Assembly: GCF_963678635.1 (NCBI RefSeq) | Contig: NC_087067.1 | Location: forward strand, 38,473,682 to 38,537,681 | Origin: Symsagittifera roscoffensis | Lineage: Eukaryota; Xenacoelomorpha; Acoela; Convolutidae | Direction of reading: 5' to 3' | Length of the DNA: 64,000 nucleotides | In this document: in pieces, positions 63,531-64,000 of the stretch | How the letters are laid out: every line of letters starts with the position of its first letter | How positions within the stretch are numbered: the stretch's first letter is position 1 | Position numbers and translations under genes: made by a program | The notes under the pieces: model-generated | Database searches by the model: none | Seen by the model: only the letters and a program-made list of their open reading frames with translations | Told to the model about the DNA's origin: nothing

Positions 63531-64000
63531 CTTAGATTCCTTGTCACTTCAATGATTAACTACCCCAAAATTTCAGTGTTCAAGTCCTTTCGCTGTCAAA
63601 CATGTTCTGACTTATCTTCATCTTGATCCTGTTGTTGTTGATGGCAGTCATCATAGAAAGAATTTATTTAAGTTAAGGAAGTTTCTTATTTTTAACAGTA
63701 TATCAATGTTAGCCTAAGGGTGCTTTATGTAAACGTCTCGCCATGTTTTTAATCTTATGTTTTTCATATTTAAAAAATGAATTAAAACAATGTATTTGCG
63801 AGAAGTTGCACTTTTTGTGAAATTTGAGTGATTTTTAATTTTTTTTAAATTTTAGTTTATAATGATAGTATATAAGATGTATTGCGCTTTTGTCGTGGTT
63901 TGAAAATACTGAGCATGTAAGTTAGGATTTCTTTTTAACTCAAATTCTTAATTGATTTTTTTAATTTTAAAAATGTAAGACTAAATTTATGGCGAGACGT
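63531..64000. other. LINE-distal AT-rich flank ending in an inverted repeat
   Basis: No gene. ACGTCTCGCCAT at 63,733-63,744 is the exact reverse complement of ATGGCGAGACGT at 63,989-64,000, the last bases of the window. The 268 bp enclosed could be a MITE whose outer end lies at or beyond the window edge. Confidence 0.5.

Overview
The window is eukaryotic, animal-type nuclear DNA. Reasons: it carries Ty3/gypsy and non-LTR retroelements, a split gene with GT-AG introns, short inverted-repeat (MITE) elements, satellite arrays, and a recognisable animal ER protein (TMX2-like). The background is AT-rich and gene-poor. I cannot fix the phylum. Two host gene starts sit just after pyrimidine-rich AG acceptors and lie close together head-to-tail, which would suit a lineage with spliced-leader trans-splicing, but this is inference.

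Layout. 1-4,690 and about 10,617-15,900: two decayed, AT-rich Ty3/gypsy copies of one family on the + strand. 4,700-10,600: non-coding AT-rich DNA with a tRNA-derived SINE-like segment, a perfect hairpin, a poly-C hairpin and a ~200 bp tandem duplication. 17,260-23,740: at least four pieces of one reverse-transcriptase family with a C-terminal zinc-finger/nuclease-like module; one piece is split by a 201 bp MITE with a clean 9 bp target duplication. 23,717-40,130: the dominant object, a very long minus-strand run of retroelement ORFs. In transcription order it has gag, protease, RT, RNase H, integrase, a macro-domain-like C-terminus, then about 8 kb of extra ORFs including two SGNH-hydrolase-like segments. 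Almost every ORF boundary is one stop or one small indel away from the next. 40,890-43,980: a leader-like region punctuated by a CCGGAGGGGT-type motif. 44,029-44,534: a deleted 5' piece of the RT family with a PHD-like finger.

Host genes occupy only 44,677-51,620. The first is an intron-less TMX2-like ER thioredoxin-related membrane protein. The second is a three-exon gene for a basic nuclear protein ending in the first (zinc-knuckle) half of an extended PHD domain, like the RAI1/TCF20 C-terminus. Only 186 bp separate the two. The second gene's 3.35 kb intron holds a degenerate satellite and a poly-G/poly-C MITE. 53,000-63,530: a ~168 bp satellite, first degenerate and then well ordered, interleaved with a broken LINE. 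A 2.6-2.9 kb block (satellite plus LINE 3' fragment) is tandemly duplicated.

The best candidate for an undescribed system is the giant gypsy-like element with its macro-like and SGNH-like cargo. It is GC-richer than its surroundings and only lightly damaged, so it looks like a recent arrival or expansion. Its 3' end appears truncated and I could not find LTRs, so whether the 24-32 kb ORFs belong to the same element as the gypsy pol remains inference.
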